The notes under the pieces are model-generated. The model made no database searches and was not told where the DNA came from. It saw only the letters and a list, made by a program, of their open reading frames with translations. Below are positions 1 to 13,454 of a DNA stretch of 64,000 nucleotides, piece after piece; positions within the stretch are counted from its first letter, which is position 1, and each line of letters starts with the position of its first letter. The position numbers and the translations under genes are program-made. Source of the DNA: Apostichopus japonicus (Eukaryota > Echinodermata > Holothuroidea > Aspidochirotida > Stichopodidae); NCBI RefSeq assembly GCF_037975245.1, contig NC_092568.1:12549501-12613500 (forward strand), given 5' to 3'.

Positions 1-830
1 TTACCATGCCTGCCTCAACTTCTACTATTGCGTTTGCCCATCTACCTAGTCAATTAATGTTAAAGTCCACTGTTAATGTTGTGCCACTGCACCCCCATTG
101 AACTGCAAAGAAGCCTAATTCTAATAAAGGAGTGATGGCCCATGCTGGTGATCTGTCTTTTGCAAGTCATGACATGAGTATCCCTTCCCCCCCCCCTCTC
201 CTTCCCTTCCATATCATCCAACAACAAATAATATGCATTATAATAACACTTTAACACTACTTGCATATTGTTATAGCATTGAATCAAGGATCTTTTTGGT
301 GTATGTCGTTGGTTACACTAAGTTGCCATATGGTGTTAACTCATATACAGTATTAATCATTCTATTAATGAATTTCAGGAAAGTTTCGTTCTGTGTTTAT
401 ACTTTTTGGGACTCTATTTGTTGCAATATGTGCAACAGCAATCTCCATGTGTAGGCTTTGTATAGGCATACGTCTGTCCTGTACATTACAATGCAATACA
501 CTGTATAGATGTATCAAATGTAGAAAAGTTTGTTTACAATAAAAATATGTATACTGGCTTCTTTTATAAACAATTTCATTTGCTCCTTCTATGCCAAAGG
601 GCTATTAAACTGGATCCTGTAGAAATTAAGTACTTAATCATATTTATGTGATTATTGGGTACCTGTCAAAACTAAATATGGTGATTTAGGCCCTCACGAT
701 AGGCAGAACTTTGTACGTCTATATAATAGATTGCATAATACAGTGTTAATGCTAAGAAAAGGACAAAAAAGTGCTTCACAGTCTCAATTAGGTTGCAATA
801 TTACAACTTTTTTCACCTGTGGTATTTACT

Positions 831-955
831 GTGCCTCTTGCTTACCTGTCTCCCCACAACCTTAGCACCTTGCTCTACTATTCCTGGAGTTAGATGGTAA
901 CCTTTTGAGCACTGCATGCCCCCCTCCCCCCATGACTGGCTACTTCCGGGTGTGT
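831..955 (-). repeat. Dispersed fold-back family, fragment
   Basis: Contains cttacctgtctccccacaac, then cttagcaccttgctctacta, then a taaccttttgagcactg block and a terminal ttccgg, in the same order as the complement of the copies at 13.5 and 36.4 kb. A second, weaker piece lies at 1110-1205. Confidence 0.6.
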
Positions 956-2377
956 TGAGGCATGTCTGAGTATGTATCCTAGAGGTAGCTTTGCTTTGGA
1001 ATGAAAAATAAAGTATGTGACAAGGAATGCTTCCCAATATATTTTAGTATACATGTGCAATATACACTATCACATATGAATGGTGAAATTCCAATTTACT
1101 TCCTTCCTCTTTTAACCTGTCTCCCCCTCTGCACTCTTCCATCTACTGTACCTAACTACACATTGGAACGTTTTAGCACTGCGCCCTCGCTCCCTGGGCA
1201 CCGCCCACTTACACCTCCTTACACTGAAGTTCCAATTTATTTGATGTCAAGATTTCAATGTATATCTGAATGTTATTAGCCCTGTCACTCATGGATTGTA
1301 CAATATCCTAGAAACCACCTTGATTCAATGCACCAGTAGTATTCTGTATATAGTTAATGTACAGTAGCTGCATGGAATTTCCTGTCCTATAGATGTGTTG
1401 ATCTGTTAGTTTAGTAATTCAAGTGTCTGGTCTGACATGGAACATTTCTTCAAGTGCACAATAAACAAAAAACCCCTGTTGAAGATCCTATCTCCTCTCT
1501 GCTAATACGCTTTCGTTTATCTGTCTACAGTCTTCAAACGTTAAGGTAACTTTTAGCTATGCACACCTGTGAACATACCCCTACAGTAGGTTTTTCCCAC
1601 TTTTCTCCATTGTCTATCTTTGAGCATTATGTAAGAATTTGTTTTTAAATTTCCATTGAGAAAGTCTGATATAAAGAATGTTTTTGTTGTTGTTGATGCT
1701 GCTAGATGAGTTTGTAACCATTGGCACCTTCTGCCACACAAATGCATATGCAAGTGGTAATTTTATATTGTAACTTTTGCTGTACAGTTTGTAATTATCA
1801 CAGCAGATATTTATTACCTCAACAAATTTCCAAACATTCCTTACTCAAAATACAGCACCTAACACTTCTTACAGCCTTATAGGGCCTACAACACTTTCAT
1901 AACAGTTGTATCCAAACCAACCAAGGTTTCTTAATCCTCTGGGTTTCAGTTGATATTTGTCATGAACACTTATAATCAAAGTCCTAGTTTATTCATAATT
2001 TGGGCAAGGAGAAATATCTCATGATGTTTGTACAAGAACATGTTATACTATTGTTTGTCAGGTGAAGATAAAGTGAATTTAATTGAGACTAGAAATCCGT
2101 TGCTTGAACAGTAAAATGCAACCAGCAGCTTTATATGCTTCAGATGTAGAGTTTTCATTTGCTGCAACAGTCCTTGATACAGCAGCTTGCTGTATTGTAT
2201 TCGATTTTGTGATTAATACATATGATAGCATCCGTATTGTATTATATTGTATTGTATTGTATTACAAGTATGAACAAGCTTAGAAACGATTCTATTCTTT
2301 ACATGTTTCTTCTTGATTGGGGAGAACAACAACAACTTGTACTCCCATATATGGTGATAACAGCTTTTTAATATTAA

Positions 2378-3179
2378 AGCAGCATTTTGCGTCCTTTTCT
2401 ATGATATTTCTCAACTCACTGACTCCACTATGCCATAACGACATACATAACTAGCTTATCTATTTATATTTTACTTCAAATGGTGGCATAAAAGTCGAAA
2501 AAATTGCAACTTTCAACTTGTTGTTCTCCAAGATATTTTCCGTTGGGAACCCAATAAACCTCGCCCATAATATGAATATTTAAACACTACGAGCGTCATT
2601 GACAGATACGTAATGTAACACCACGCTTGATTTGTGTACAGTCTATATGACAGTTGTACCAGGGAGTTGCATAACAACTCCCAACGCAAAGTCTTGAATC
2701 TATTTTAGCAACGGCTCATAACTAAACCTGCATCTCTGATTGGTTGAATTCAAACTAGTGGGTTAAGGAACTGAATGCGATTTAATTTTGTATGTGGAAT
2801 ACTCGCCAATTAACGTTTTTGGCAGGGAAAAACTTGGCTAATATCTTAATTTGCTGTTTTGTGATTTGATGTATGTAAAAAACTCGATGGACATGTCAAA
2901 AAAGTAGAAAACGGCGACCAAACGCAAAATGCTCATGAATAAACATACTATTCACTGATTGATGGAATTCAAACTAGTGGATTTGGAGATATGAAAACTT
3001 TGTCGAGGACACTTTTACTCGTTATCGATATAAATCGTTAATTACTCGCTAATTAACGCTCTTGGCAGGGTGAAACTTGGATGGTATCTTAGTTTGCTGT
3101 TTTATGATTGATACATGTAAAAAAATCGATGGACATGTTAAAAAGGTGGAAAAAAAGCGACCCAACGCAAAATGCTGCT
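2378..3179. mobile_element. Non-autonomous DNA element with TTAA target duplication (802 bp)
   Basis: The ends are inverted copies, AGCAGCATTTTGCGT at the left and its complement ACGCAAAATGCTGCT at the right, each flanked by TTAA (2374-2377 and 3180-3183). TTAA duplications are typical of piggyBac and Kolobok transposons; the AG start is closer to what I know of Kolobok. There is no transposase. The right part contains a diverged internal direct repeat of about 220-240 bp: GAATTCAAACTAGTGG near 2748 and 2967, and the GGCAGGG...AACGCAAAATGCT block ending near 2932 and 3175. The second block of each pair ends on the terminal repeat sequence. Confidence 0.85.
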
Positions 3180-5296
3180 TTAAAGCAACTTGTCTGAACT
3201 AGCTGTTTTTCCCCCTTTTTGTTGTAAATAATAAATTCATATTCACCTACTGTAACTATAATAAATACAGTTTCGATCACATCTGAAGTAGATCCATTAT
3301 TGACCCTGAGTTTCCCATAAAACTTGTGGTGCATTGCATTCGATTGGCTTCGGTCAGCTTACGAGTCTATAAGCCTTCATGGCTTCTTTCGCGAGTTCCT
3401 GCTTGCGGGAAGATCACATATACATACATACATACATTCCCTGGCTAATACAAGGGTTCTGATGTACCATTTAATTGTGACCATGTACTTTATTAATGTG
3501 TGTCTTTGGGCATGATTTCTCTCATATTAAAACTCTCATGTTGATTCTGTTGTAATTTGTTTGTAATTCTGGACAAGATAGTTCTTGGAGTTAATGGCTA
3601 TATTTAAGCAAGGAGCATCAAGAAGCAAGAATTATGTAAGAAAAATACTGTGACTGTTGAGATAAACTGATAAAAAGATGTTCATGTTGTTGAGGCTACT
3701 AGATACATTTGCAACACTTGGTATCTTCTGCCAAGTAAATACATGAGCAAGTGGTAATATTTTAGTTGAACTTTTATTGCACAAGTATCACCAGCAGATA
3801 TTGATAACATTCTCCTCTTCCCCTCTCCCCTCTCCGTCTCTCCCTCCCCACTTCTCCCCCTCTCCCCCTCTTTCCCCCTCCCCCCTTAAAAAAAATGCAA
3901 ATACAAAAACTTATCAGCTAGCACAACATATGTATCATAATTATCCGAGATGCTAGCAAGAAAAGAGTTTAATTTGAACCTAACAAACCACTTGGCTGCA
4001 AGAGAAACATGGCAAATTTAATAAAGATGCATCATTGGTAATATCATGGATAGTGAAGTAGAGTTGTTCAGGACTTGCTGATACCAGGCGGACTTCAAAG
4101 CTACATTCACTCAGATCTGTTTCTCATAGCAGTGGAGCAAATGATTTGGATACCCTTGAAGGTGACTTATGCTTTGCTTGATGGCTCCTGGTTCTACTGT
4201 AAGGTGGGTAGTGGTGTATCCAGGGTCTTTGTCATTCCCTGTTATAGGGTAGAGGACCTTATCAGATTGTTGAAATTATTGCAGCAAAATGCAGCTTTTA
4301 TAAATACTTAAAAATGTAATGTGTGCAATGAAGCTCAATTCTTTAAATGTAAAAAATCTCCAACCATTGCGATGTATGTCAAGTTTTGAGCTCCCTTGTA
4401 TGAACAATGTTTAAATATAGGGGATTGTTAAAACAGGCATGCATACATGGATACTTTGTTGGGAATTACAATTTTATCACATACATGTCTACTGTGGACT
4501 AGCATCTTAGAAGATCAAGCCATGCAGGCCACTCTTTGTGTAAATTCTTCCATCAGTAATATTTGCACAGCTTTCTCAGTGGCACATTCTTGGAAGATAT
4601 TATTTGACAGAGGAATGACCTCCTTTACAAGCTTGGCTGCATCATTTATAAGGGGAAAAATGGGATTGGAATGGAAGAAGTTTTGTTGTACTTCTTCTGG
4701 AAGCCATTCTTATGGGATTCTAAATTTATAAAAGCGAAGAGTATTGATTGAACTACGGATTTACTTGTGGAGAATGTACAGCGCTAATCGGTCAGAAACA
4801 TAGCTTGCTGAAATTGTCCAAATTTTTTAATAATGTGCTTTCCCCAGTGTGCTTTCCAGGGCTGGAGGTCTTGAGTCCAGATTTGGACTCCAGTTTTGCT
4901 TATCGAGTGGCTTTTCTCCAAAACATTGCAACAAATTGTTCGTTTTTCCCCTATAAAACCAAGCTGTTAAAAACTGCAAGAATGTACTGGAAATGTAGAT
5001 AAGGATTCAAATTGATGAAAATGAAAGTTTGGTAATTAAAGGTGACACCTCTTAATTCTGGTCAGTTGTGATGAAGATATTTTTCTCATGGAAACTCTTG
5101 AGTAGAGGCCATATTCTATACTTAATTAGTGATAATTTTCTTATCACATTTTTTTGTTTGGTTTTTAATGGATAGTGGAGAGGCATGTTAAACAGTCCAT
5201 TGTTTTCAAATTCAAAAGCCTGTTTGTTGTTTGTACCACCTTCAGGATGGTTTGGAGTTAGTTCCAAATGGTAGATCCAGAGGGAGGAAAAATGGG

Positions 5297-5417
5297 TGGA
5301 GTCCTCAATCTGTGATAAGTGGTATGGGGGGGGGGGGGGAGGAGTCCTCGATCTGTGATAAGTGGTGTGGGAGGGAGGAGTCCTCGATCTGTAATAAGTG
5401 GTGCGGGGGGGGGGGGG
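5297..5417. repeat. Minisatellite, about three units of 40-50 bp
   Basis: A unit containing GGAGTCCTCGATCTGTGATA, then agtggtgtggg and a G-run repeats about three times with small differences and variable G-tracts. Open frames predicted across it on both strands are low-complexity artefacts. Confidence 0.8.
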
Positions 5418-5577
5418 AAGGGTGGCACTGCTGCCAGGAATTCTGTAGTAAGGTAGATGGAAAGTGCATAGTAGAGTGGAGATTTTCACTCACGTGCATA
5501 CCCAAAACAGTAGGTTACTGGAGAATATTCATCATATTCCAGAAATTCATCCATGCTAAGTAGCAAGTAGTTTAGAA

Positions 5578-5678
5578 TTTACTTCCTTCCTCACTTACAC
5601 AACCTTAACACTGTGCGCCCTGTATTACCGGCTCCTCCGGTCAATGCCCTTCCTTCTCATTCTACCATCCAAAGTGCC
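5578..5678 (-). repeat. Dispersed fold-back family, fragment with terminal repeat
   Basis: Contains cacttacacaaccttaacac, then ccggtcaatgcccttccttc and tcattctaccatccaaa. The latter is the complement of the terminus seen at 36354-36389, so this is an inverted, shortened member. Confidence 0.65.
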
Positions 5679-7336
5679 AACATCGTGCGTTTCGTTGTCC
5701 GCATTTCCTACAGTGAGTTTTGTATGGATTTGGAACCTAGGTTCTTGGTCTTTTGAATAATTTGGATACTGAAGTATTTATCAAGCGTGCTAGATTACAT
5801 ACTTGCTTTAGCAGATCTGTGTGTCTGATCAATGCACTTTATAAGACTCACTATAATAGGTTATCCCTGAGCTGTATGAACCATACAAGTTTAGTAGCAA
5901 ACAATCATAGTCTGTTGAAAACAAAGCATTAAAATGGCAGGTCGGTGAGACTTGTCTGAATTTTGGAATCTGTCACTTGCATGGGTTGTTTATGTAATTA
6001 TAAGTAGTAATATTTGCATTTTCACATCTTAGCACCTTCTGTAAGAATACCACCAGCAAGTCACAAAGTGCAGTTGGGAGTGTCGATACAGTATGTTGCA
6101 TATATATAGAAACTGACCTTCCAATGGAACAACAAAAATGCATTTCAGCACTTTGGAAAGAACTCAAGTTCAGTTATACTATGCAGTGTAATATTAGTGA
6201 ATTATTTAAGGCCATTGATTGCCTATGCTGATAGAGTTATAGTGTATTCCAGACAGGATATCCTGTAACTTGAATTTAGAAACTTCCCATGCCATATCAT
6301 TCTCCCAATATGGCAGCTTTGACATGCACATTGAGAACTCAAATGGTGTAATGTGGAATAATATTTGTTTGGTTTATGTACTGGGACTGGTATTAAAAGA
6401 CAGGGCAAGTGGTTAGTTATGTGGCTAATTTGAGGAGGAACTTTAATATATTCTTCTCAATATGACAAGAAAAAACTTTACTCATTACTCGGTTTCTTTT
6501 CTGGCTACTACGTGTTGCTTCGGCAATTACATTATCATGTCAAGGGGTCTTGTATTGTAAATGCATTACGAGTATTAGAATACAAAATATGACTTTGAAA
6601 TTAAGAAAGGAATACACAATCTGATCTCTCAGGCATACTACTTATAATTGATGTAAGGGAAATCAAGTACTGAGGATACTTGTTAGTATCTTTAGAAATC
6701 CTAATGCTCAGGAAGTATGAGGACTTCTGAGCATTATCTAGGAGACACAGAGACAACATAAATAACACTGTACAACAGAGTACAGGGGACTGGAGTCAGA
6801 TTAATATATTCAATACTTTAGCCACTCAGTCAATAATAATAATTAACTTAATTAGGATGCTACCTAATATTAAAGGTCTTCGATAACAGATGACAGTAAG
6901 GACATAGTTGCCATACCATTTGGGTGCCTACAACGAAAAACTTAGAATAAATAGCAAAACATAATGGAACTTGTTGCCTGAGTCCTGGGAACTAATTTTA
7001 CTAACACATAAAAAAAACACAATGGAAGGCTTGTTTTAGTACCAGTAAAGATACAACAAAAGGTTCCTTATTCAGCACACCTGCTATGAGAGATAATCTT
7101 AATTTAAAACAGTGTGTATTTACATCAATGCAAGTTAACAATGAACATTAAATTATCCCAAATTCATTCAAAGTAGGAAAAAATCATACTGCCTTTGTTA
7201 GCAATCTTATTCTACATAATTTGAAGAAATCCAATACCGTATTGCAACAAGATGATACAAATGATTGGACAGACTATGTCGGTGTTGCTTGTTATGTTGA
7301 AAAAGCTGGCTGCATGGGGACTCAACATAATGCGTG

Positions 7337-7733
<397 letters not shown>

Positions 7734-8097
7734 TTGTTGCAGCTCAGATGGAAGTGATATAATTGTATCTAGGTGTGTGGGCTCAAACTCTACATAGTTT
7801 CTCTTTGCCCAATTGTACTATTTTATATTTCACTGTTAAATTCTTAACAGGTGACCATCTACTGGTACATCACGTCATTGTGATGGATGTTAATGTTTTG
7901 CTTCTACTACGTATAGTCTTGATGAGTACAGCTGCAGCTGCTCATCACAAAGATGGCAGTGCAGCAGAAAACTTGTCCAAATACTAAATTAGGAAAGCTG
8001 TTTTTTGAAAGAAATTAGATCCTTTCTTGATTAGCATAAAAATAATCAGATAATACTGCTTATTAATGAGTAAGAAACATAGATCATGTATGCCCTG

Positions 8098-8185
8098 AAG
8101 GTGCATTACCCAGCCAGACTGATTAACTGAAACCTAGATCGGAGGTTAACAAACTGCAGTACTCTACCAATAAGGACACTAGACT
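8098..8185 (-). repeat. Possible tRNA-derived SINE head
   Basis: Read on the minus strand, a TTGGTAGAGTA segment resembling a tRNA A box is followed about 40 bases later by GGTTTCAGTTAATC, resembling a B box. The cloverleaf is poor, so at best this is an old SINE head and not a tRNA gene. Confidence 0.3.
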
Positions 8186-8954
8186 CTATATGCCTACCAA
8201 AGAACAAATCAATTTTATGGCATCTCAGTCCTTCATCAGCTTATTAGTGAAGGAAGTATTTAATGGCTATTTAGCTTATACAGTAAAGTATATGAAATTG
8301 TAAGAGGGAAATGTGTGCGTTGGCGTTGAACATACATGGTTGTGGGTACAAAAGTTACTCAGGCTGGTTTATAACAATATAGGAGTAATGATCAGTGTAC
8401 ATGTAGGAAATGTGTGTTTCATCCAACTAGACTATGAGGCATAAGGTTACATAGTGTTTACACAATGCATATAAATATTTTTAGGTTTTATATACAAAAA
8501 CTGTTATAAATACACACCCCTTTGCACTTGGGAAGCACGCAGTTCCAAAAAAAATGGTTACGTATTGTCCAAAGCTTAATTTTGTGAGCTTAAGTTTGTA
8601 GGCTTAATGTTGGAAAGGTGTTGCATATATGCTTATGGGTAAATCTCATTGTAAGTAAATACCCAAATCAGTAAGTTTTGGGGTATTTCCATAATGCATA
8701 ATTATTATGATGAGGGTTTATGCACAAAACTGCCATACATACATACCTTTGCAATTGAGTAGCATCTTAGTCACTTTGCATGTATTGTAGCAACGTGCTG
8801 AAAAGATATCATGCACACACATCATTCTGTTAATTGCATTAAGTCCATTGTTAAAGTAATAACTCAAACATTTTGAAGTTGTTTTGATAAAAAAAAATTA
8901 TGTCATGCCTTATTACATGTGACAAAATGTTTTTTCATTAACTTTCGTGTGTAA

Positions 8955-9072
8955 AAGTAAGTTGGCCTGACATTTCGATCCTAGCAGGATCTTCTTCAAA
9001 GGCTGAATGACAAGTAACAGTAACAGAAGGGACAAAAACACGCACAGAATACAGACAGGTTAATGAGCATGG
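8955..9072 (-). mobile_element. Penelope-like element fragment with decayed hammerhead-like motif
   Basis: The minus strand carries, at 8964-9004, a core matching the intact copy at 59399-59439. Two changes stand out: the first core base is T where the other has C (TTGAAGA for CTGAAGA), and the ACGT after GAA is ATGT. The perfect hairpin GATCCTGCTAGGATC is kept. Downstream on the + strand, 9011-9071 is shared with the copy near 26.8 kb, so these belong to one repeat family. Confidence 0.6.
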
Positions 9073-9074
9073 TG

Positions 9075-9246
9075 AACACAAAGAGATAGAAGTAAGGGTA
9101 TTAGTAGACAAGGGATGGAGAGAAGAAAGAAAGAAACCACGGGGGAAGAGGAGAGGTTGGAGATAAACAGTGGAGGGACAAAGAGAGGATTAAGGGAAGG
9201 GGGTAGGGAATAAACTGGAGAAGGAAAAAGACAGAAAGGTGTGGAG
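9075..9246. repeat. Purine-rich tract on the + strand
   Basis: About 170 bases composed overwhelmingly of A and G (gaagaaag, gaggagagg and ggaagggggtaggg runs). It directly follows the Penelope-like fragment and may be part of that insertion or an independent low-complexity tract. Confidence 0.75.
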
Positions 9247-9403
9247 AAATTTCATTAACTTTCATTTGATTTCAGTAATAGCTAAAAAATTTCAGGAAAA
9301 GATTTTAAAAAAAGTGGCTCTTTTATATGTGATTACAGAATAGGTATGTAGGAAAAGTATCTGGGTGACAAACAGTTAGGAAGGGAATCAAATTATTGAT
9401 AAA

Positions 9404-9817
9404 TTACTTTATCTTCACAAGATGAAATGATCTATAACTGCACATGTGTAGTTTGATCGATTTGAATTCTATATTGAATAATACTTGAGCACATAAAATA
9501 TGACCAAACATAAGCAAACTGCCTTTAATAAGATTGTCATAATGAATACAAGCTGTCTTGAACAGCATAGTTGCATTTACTGAGATTTTCATGACTATAT
9601 GCTTCACCTCTTCTGAAGTTTTTAAAGTACATGTTTTATTAGGTACTTTCAGCATTATGTCATATAGTGTACATCCTCCTTCTATAGTTCTCATTGGACA
9701 GATGGTATCATGATAAGCCGTACAATGTCTGCACTCTTTCTCAGAAACGCTTCTGACTCGAACTTGACAAACCCACTCTTGATCGCATACATAGATCTCT
9801 GCAGTGTTGCCATGCAT
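9404..9817 (-). other. 137-codon open frame, probably not a gene
   Basis: The longest open frame that is not low-complexity. Its N-terminal half is Cys-rich (CDQEWVCQV, then ECRHCTAYHDTICP) and the rest is mixed. I recognise no domain, and no splice partners or promoter are apparent. By a rough estimate from base composition, about one frame of this length per few such windows is expected by chance. Listed so that it can be tested, not asserted as coding. Confidence 0.12.
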
Positions 9818-12329
9818 GTGCAGTTTTTGACAGCCATGTTAGATATTTGTTACATGTGCATTCGTTTGTGTGAAGTAAATTGATGGGCTCGATAGATGGT
9901 TTGAATTTCCCTATCGTTAGGATAAACCAACCAAAATAAGACAACTAAAGAAAAAGCGGGGGAAAAAACGAAAACAACAAAAAAGAAAAGATGGAAAATT
10001 CTGGTTGGATATATGCAGGTGACATGTTCGTTGAATCGACACTTGGGGATAAAGGATTTAAATTTACTGGTATGGTTGTGGTTTGTGTGGTGTGTTTCTT
10101 ATAAATCTTGGTGTAGATTTCAGGGAGTTGCTACAGCTGAGGCCAGCTGACAATGAATGTATAAACTGTACATGTCATTATAACATTTGTATGCATACAT
10201 GTATAATATGACAGATATATTTTCAAGTTTCAAATAGGCTTTTAAATCAAGTGGAAGAGAGAATCAAAGCAATGCATTCCAATTATCTCAAGTTGCTCCA
10301 AAAGAATTGAAATGAATACTAATTTGGTAATACATTATCTTCTTACGTACATGTATGTAATTATGTGGCAGCACTTGGGTGGCTGACTAAAACTGACCAG
10401 AGTCACTCAAGTAAATCAGTGCAGGATTTACTGCTAAATGTACCTGTCTCCTCACCACTTAGGCACTCTTGCCCTGCCATTTCTACTGTACAAATTATGA
10501 GTACCTAAATGGAAATTAATTTTGGATGAAGTAGATATTAAAGGTGGACTTTGTTCTGAAATCAAAAGCTTCCACTGAGAATGAATTGCAGTCAAAACAC
10601 GCATTGCAGTAATTTGAAATGGTAGTGTCAGGAGGAGGAGGGTGATGACATAAGAGGGTCATTAGGGACATAGTGTAAGAATGCTTAATAACAGGTTGTA
10701 GGTATATCGGAGTGCATATGTACAGAAGACAGGTAAGTATCGTCATTCGTAAATACCCAAGCCAGGCAGGTTTGGGGTATCTACTGCAGAAAGAATACAT
10801 TTATAGCACTGTTTGCCATTGGAATTGGATCTGGTGTCGAATTGCTATCCTTCCTGTCCATCCCATCCGCATTGTCCTTTTGCAACCAAAACTGTAAAAC
10901 ACAAATTTAACTATTAAAGCACAGTCTTCTATGGACTTCACTCAGTGGATCAAGCTAATGAGGTTGTATATGTACAGTACAACAATGTGAACCAACTGTT
11001 TGCCATGTACTATAATTGATTATTAACTGAATGGAGACATAGTCAGTGCCATAACTACCTAATTGCAAATAAGAATTTACAAGCTGGTTTATATATGAAT
11101 AGGTATGAAGAACCAGAATAAAGGTCCCTGGATAGAATACAATGCTTGGGATAAGATAACAAGTTTAATTACCTGTAAGTCTTTTGCCAACGAGCATATG
11201 GAACAATAAGTTTGTTTGGAATGTATACAGTTAATAAATATACATACAATATATATATATATCTATATACAGTATAGATGTATGGATTAAAACCATCTGG
11301 TATGACTTGATGACCTTTCCACTAAATATCAATGATAAACGTATATGTCTCTACTGGGCAATTGTAATTACATTTGTTCAACATGAGACTAAACGATTAA
11401 CAACTTGATTGCGTAAATGCAGTCCAGAAAGACAAATTTTAATCAGGTTACAGGCCAGACAGAGTCTAATTTTTGGCTGAGATGCTCCATGGATCATTGT
11501 AAACTGTGGTTTAGGTACAAATAGTACTAATGCAATTGACACTAATATTGTCTAAAAGTTGTGTTTATTTGATCCAAGCCAGATTGATCCTACATTAGTC
11601 TCAGCATGTAGCATTTGAATCCATCAGGGAGTGTGCAATGTATTTTGATCCCTGGAAAAAACACAAGACTCGTAGGTGCTAAAGAACATAAATTGCCTTG
11701 CCCATCTCAGTGTACTTTCTGTAACAGTGCTTGTCTGCTCACTATCACAGCTTTGTTTTATGACTCAAAAAGTTGGGATAACACTTATAGGATCTTCCTT
11801 AGACAACATAAAATAATTTTCTTTCCATATGAAAGCACTTTGAGATGTTCTCTATAAAGGAATTGTTAACTTGAAAGTAGCTTTATGACATTTGATTGTT
11901 GTCATAAATATTGTCAACCTATCACGCCTTTAATACCTTAGTTTGCATACAACATTATTACAGCTAATCAAACTTAGTGCCTCAGTTATACCTAACAAAT
12001 GGTTTTTAATATATGCATGTATGCGTGTAGTAGGTTTTATCTGCATAAGGAACCAAATTATTTGGAGTATTTTATGAGAAAGTAATACAGACCCACTGTA
12101 AAAGCAAAGTACAGCTGTGCAAAATGTGGAAACTAAATAGAAAAATTAACACCAGTATTACACTTGCATTAAATTAAAAAATTCATTGCTGTAAGCAGGT
12201 ACCTATCCTGCAATATTATTATATGTTTCAGAACAAAGACGTGCCTCCCACCAAGAAAGTGAAGTTTCTAAAAACGATGAGATTTCAACTCATTATTTTG
12301 CCTTCCTATTCCTGCTACTGTTTCCTCCC

Positions 12330-12422
12330 TCCCTTACCTGTTTCCTCCCTCCCTTACCTGTCTTCCCACAACCTTAGCACACTCCCCAGAACCTTAGCAC
12401 CCTCCCCACAACCTTAGCACAC
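12330..12422 (-). repeat. Dispersed fold-back family, internally amplified fragment
   Basis: A cctccctcccttacctgt unit is duplicated and followed by three variants of a ccccacaaccttagcac block. The internal segment of the fold-back family appears locally amplified here, 90-180 bases before a PLCB exon. Confidence 0.55.
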
Positions 12423-12508
12423 AGTAACAACAGGCAAATGGTTGTGTATAATGTCTGAGTTACTTAACAGAGTGTTAATTTTTCATTTCTTTCATAATCT
12501 TTCTGCAG

Positions 12509-12586
12509 GATCCGACATCAGTGATTCCTGTGACACTAAAGGTAGATCCCAAGGGGTATTTCCTGTACTGGAAGGATCAGAAGAAG
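12509..12586 (+). CDS. PLCB: PLCB coding exon: start of PH-domain strands
   Basis: 78 bases, 26 codons, phase 0 at both ends. The acceptor is a pyrimidine tract ending ctgcag and the donor is gtgagt. The peptide contains VDPKGYFLYWKDQKK, the conserved beta-strand pair at the start of the PLCB PH domain (family pattern V-D-x-x-G-F-F-L-Y-W). It begins with Asp-Pro, where the vertebrate second coding exon also begins, so the exon boundary looks conserved. The preceding exon should carry the start codon and end in a K-F-x-K-W-D-type motif; I could not find it upstream in the window. Confidence 0.93.
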
Positions 12587-13454
12587 GTGAGTGAAATCAG
12601 TCTAGGAAATTATGGTAGAGCTAGTTTCTTTGTTTTGTTTTTCTTCCTCTGGTTTTTATTCCTTTACAGATGGCAATAGAAATCTACAGTAGGCAATGAC
12701 GATAAAGTGTGTCTGTATGGGTGGTTGTGTGTGTGACACACTGGTTTGTAAAACGCAATAACTCAAAAAGTACAGGATGGTTGAACTGCATCTACATAAT
12801 GTCGATCCAACTTCTTGTGTGCAGGGTTTATATTACTTGCCTTGATATAAAACATTGGTAGGAATCAAATGTTAGGCTCTCTATGTTTCTTTTTCTCAAC
12901 ACTTACATATCATTTTCTTTCCTTTTTTTCTTTTATTATTTAAGCAATGTTAACTTTGCTTAATATTCTTGTATGTTGCATATTTAAATGAAATGAACCA
13001 AACATGAACCAATTTGTCCAGTAGATTGCAAGTTTTCATATTTTCCCATCTACATTACCATAATTCAATGTCCTCATAAATGTCAAATCTCTGCATGTCC
13101 ACTTTCTTTTCTCCTAAAATTCTTCAAACTTTCCTACTTAATCTAGCCGTTTCATTCAAAAATGTGCAAATTTCTTTTCTCTCTACCTTGTAATATACCT
13201 AAATTGAAAATGTAAAACATTATTGTAGTATCCATATTTTGGTTACCAACGACACATGAAAGAGAAAGGAAATTTTAGTTCTAAAGACACAACCTTTGAT
13301 GAGCAATGTTCAATCTGAAATGGCATCTCTTAATTTACTTCACTATTCACCTCCCTGTCTCGTCATAACAATTGCACTCTTGCAGTACTGTGTTTAGAGC
13401 TCTTGATAACCTTTTATTCACTTCAAAACAAAACTATCTAGACACTATGGGGGG

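Noticed and set aside
5052-5563. Overlapping Pro-rich and Gly-rich open frames on both strands
   Set aside because: They run through the minisatellite and G-runs at 5297-5417 and are low-complexity artefacts.
12232-12290. Possible first PLCB exon: acceptor-like tgtttcag followed by a frame with VPPTKKVKFLK, resembling the expected K-F-x-K-W-D exon end
   Set aside because: The Trp-Asp is missing and no donor follows at the expected place. The true first exon should begin with a start codon and not an acceptor. The similarity is probably chance.
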